From the NCBI GenBank assembly GCA_913057905.1, contig CAJXPB010000001.1, positions 868,001 to 932,000 on the forward strand: 64,000 nt of DNA, in the 5' to 3' direction. Positions within the stretch are counted from its first letter, which is position 1; each line of letters begins with the position of its first letter. This document shows positions 63,155 to 64,000 of the stretch, in pieces. The notes under the pieces were generated by a model. The model saw only the letters and a program-made list of their open reading frames with translations. It did not search any database and was not told the origin of the DNA. The translations under genes and the position numbers were made by a program. Origin of the DNA: an uncultured Pseudomonadota bacterium. GTDB taxonomy: Bacteria; Myxococcota_A; Bradymonadia; Bradymonadales; Bradymonadaceae.

Positions 63155-64000
63155 CTACCGAATTTCGGCCGGCAACTTCTGATCGAGCCGCACCTGGACC
63201 GACGTCTCTTCGTCGCGCTGGATCTGGATGTAGCGGACCCACTGGTGGAATCCCTCCTTGGTCACCTTTAGCAGCCACGTGCCCGTGGCCAGTTCCACGG
63301 CTTCCTCGAGCGGAGCTTCTCGAGTCACCTTCGAGCCCGGCCCCTCTGGGTTCGCCAAGTCCTTCGGAATGAGGGCGATCGAGGCCCCCTTCTCGGAGAC
63401 ATCGACCTTGGCCTGCCCAAAAAAGGTGCGCTTCTCCGGGCGCATCTTCAGCGACTTCTTGGTATCCGAGGTGACGATCTCGACGGTCTCGGTCACCGGC
63501 TTGTGATCACGCACGCTGCCGCGGACCTCGTAGCTTCCCGGGAGCAACTCCATCCCCTCCAGATCCGAACCGTCTGCGACGAGGATCCCGTCGATGTAGA
63601 TCGAAGCGCCCGACTCGGGCTCGATATCGACATTCAACTCCGCGAGCTTCTTGTTCCAGACCTGTGCCTTGACGCGTCCGATCTCCCGTTTGGCGTCCCG
63701 ACGCGTCGACGGATCGTTTCCAACCGCCAGATACCCCTGGTAATAGAGAAGCGCCTTGGCCCATTTCTGCTTGCTCTGCCACACATTGGCCAGATTGAAA
63801 TACGCGGAGGGGTACTGCTGTGGCGCGGCCTGAATGACCTTCTCGTAGTGCGGAATCGAACGCGTCAGGGCGTTCATGCCAGCGAGTCGATTCGCCTCTT
63901 CCAATTCAGCGCGCGCGTTCACGCCCTGCTCCCCGTCGTCCTGAGCCACCGCGGCGGTCGACCAGAACATGCCTCCGATCAGGAGGAGCGCACACACGAT
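63155..64000 (-). CDS. TPR/PEGA-domain secreted protein, 5' end at the window edge
   Basis: At least 281 aa; the frame is open to the end of the window, so the start may lie outside. Signal-peptide-like LLLIGGMFWSTAAVAQ, then TPR-like helices (MNALTRSIPHYEKVIQAAPQ; SAYFNLANVWQSKQKWAKAL) and a PEGA domain (LNVDIEPESGASIYIDGILV; LLPGSYEVRGSVRDHKPV) with a second similar beta region. It ends at 63155, just after yacG on the other strand. Such proteins are periplasmic and common in deltaproteobacteria. Confidence 0.78.
   Translation of the reverse strand: MVCALLLIGGMFWSTAAVAQDDGEQGVNARAELEEANRLAGMNALTRSIPHYEKVIQAAPQQYPSAYFNLANVWQSKQKWAKALLYYQGYLAVGNDPSTRRDAKREIGRVKAQVWNKKLAELNVDIEPESGASIYIDGILVADGSDLEGMELLPGSYEVRGSVRDHKPVTETVEIVTSDTKKSLKMRPEKRTFFGQAKVDVSEKGASIALIPKDLANPEGPGSKVTREAPLEEAVELATGTWLLKVTKEGFHQWVRYIQIQRDEETSVQVRLDQKLPAEIR

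Overview
The window is a 64 kb GC-rich chromosomal segment from a Gram-negative bacterium. It has RND efflux, lipoproteins with lipoboxes, porins and a PilQ secretin. A very large Ser/Thr kinase-ATPase-TPR protein, a DUF6178 protein, an IgGFc-binding-like lipoprotein, PEGA/TPR proteins, a MYXO-CTERM-like C-terminal tail and very acidic proteins point to the deltaproteobacterial lineage (Myxococcota/Bradymonadota-like). This placement is inferred from protein style; no rRNA is present. There is no phage, insertion sequence or CRISPR array.

Layout. 1-5979: a CusCBA-like heavy-metal efflux operon (cusC truncated by the window edge). 5992-10311: nhaA and an amino-acid permease carrying a PTS EIIA-like tail, divergent from nhaR, with a 12-bp inverted repeat between them. 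10308-12278: a MerA/Lpd-type flavoprotein and a His-rich lipoprotein that shares a metal-binding C-terminal domain with CusB. 12537-22608: an acetate-type module made of an NtrC-family response regulator, a symporter-histidine kinase fusion with a small membrane protein, then acs, a DUF4212 small subunit, an SSS symporter and a porin. A near-consensus sigma-54 promoter with an upstream palindrome precedes acs. 22676-28830: accessory genes including two internally deleted, frameshifted pseudogenes (a KstD-like flavoprotein and a SAM methyltransferase), dodecin, a ZIP transporter and small membrane proteins. 28837-34540: an SRPBCC membrane protein, a DUF3179 lipoprotein, and a PepSY plus DUF4374/MxcI-like pair behind a 21-bp Fur-box-like palindrome. 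34628-37641: an MddA-like methyltransferase, a tandem 106-bp repeat, tRNA-Pro(CGG), dps, a nested inverted-repeat element, a CBS protein and a small gene that appears to start with ATT. 37660-51920: the large kinase, glycerate kinase, a lipoyl-less E2 acyltransferase, surface lipoproteins, DUF6178, an epimerase, ssb and a SpoIID-like protein. 51947-58643: pilMNOPQ, in which PilQ has about 325 residues of coiled coil inserted between two AMIN domains. 58805-64000: DksA-like, NDH-2-like, a zinc-ribbon acidic membrane protein, a lipoprotein, yacG and a PEGA/TPR protein.

How it works together. The best-supported integrated system is the acetate/short-chain-acid module. The kinase has its own transporter domain, its partner is a sigma-54 activator, and the acs operon has a sigma-54 promoter and encodes an outer-membrane channel, a two-part inner-membrane symporter and the CoA ligase. 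The metal block (CusCBA, His-rich lipoprotein, flavoprotein, ZIP) and the Fur-like PepSY operon suggest active metal handling. The pil operon is complete for the M-Q alignment/secretin subcomplex and tightly coupled. Several convergent gene pairs overlap at their 3' ends, so the segment is compact.
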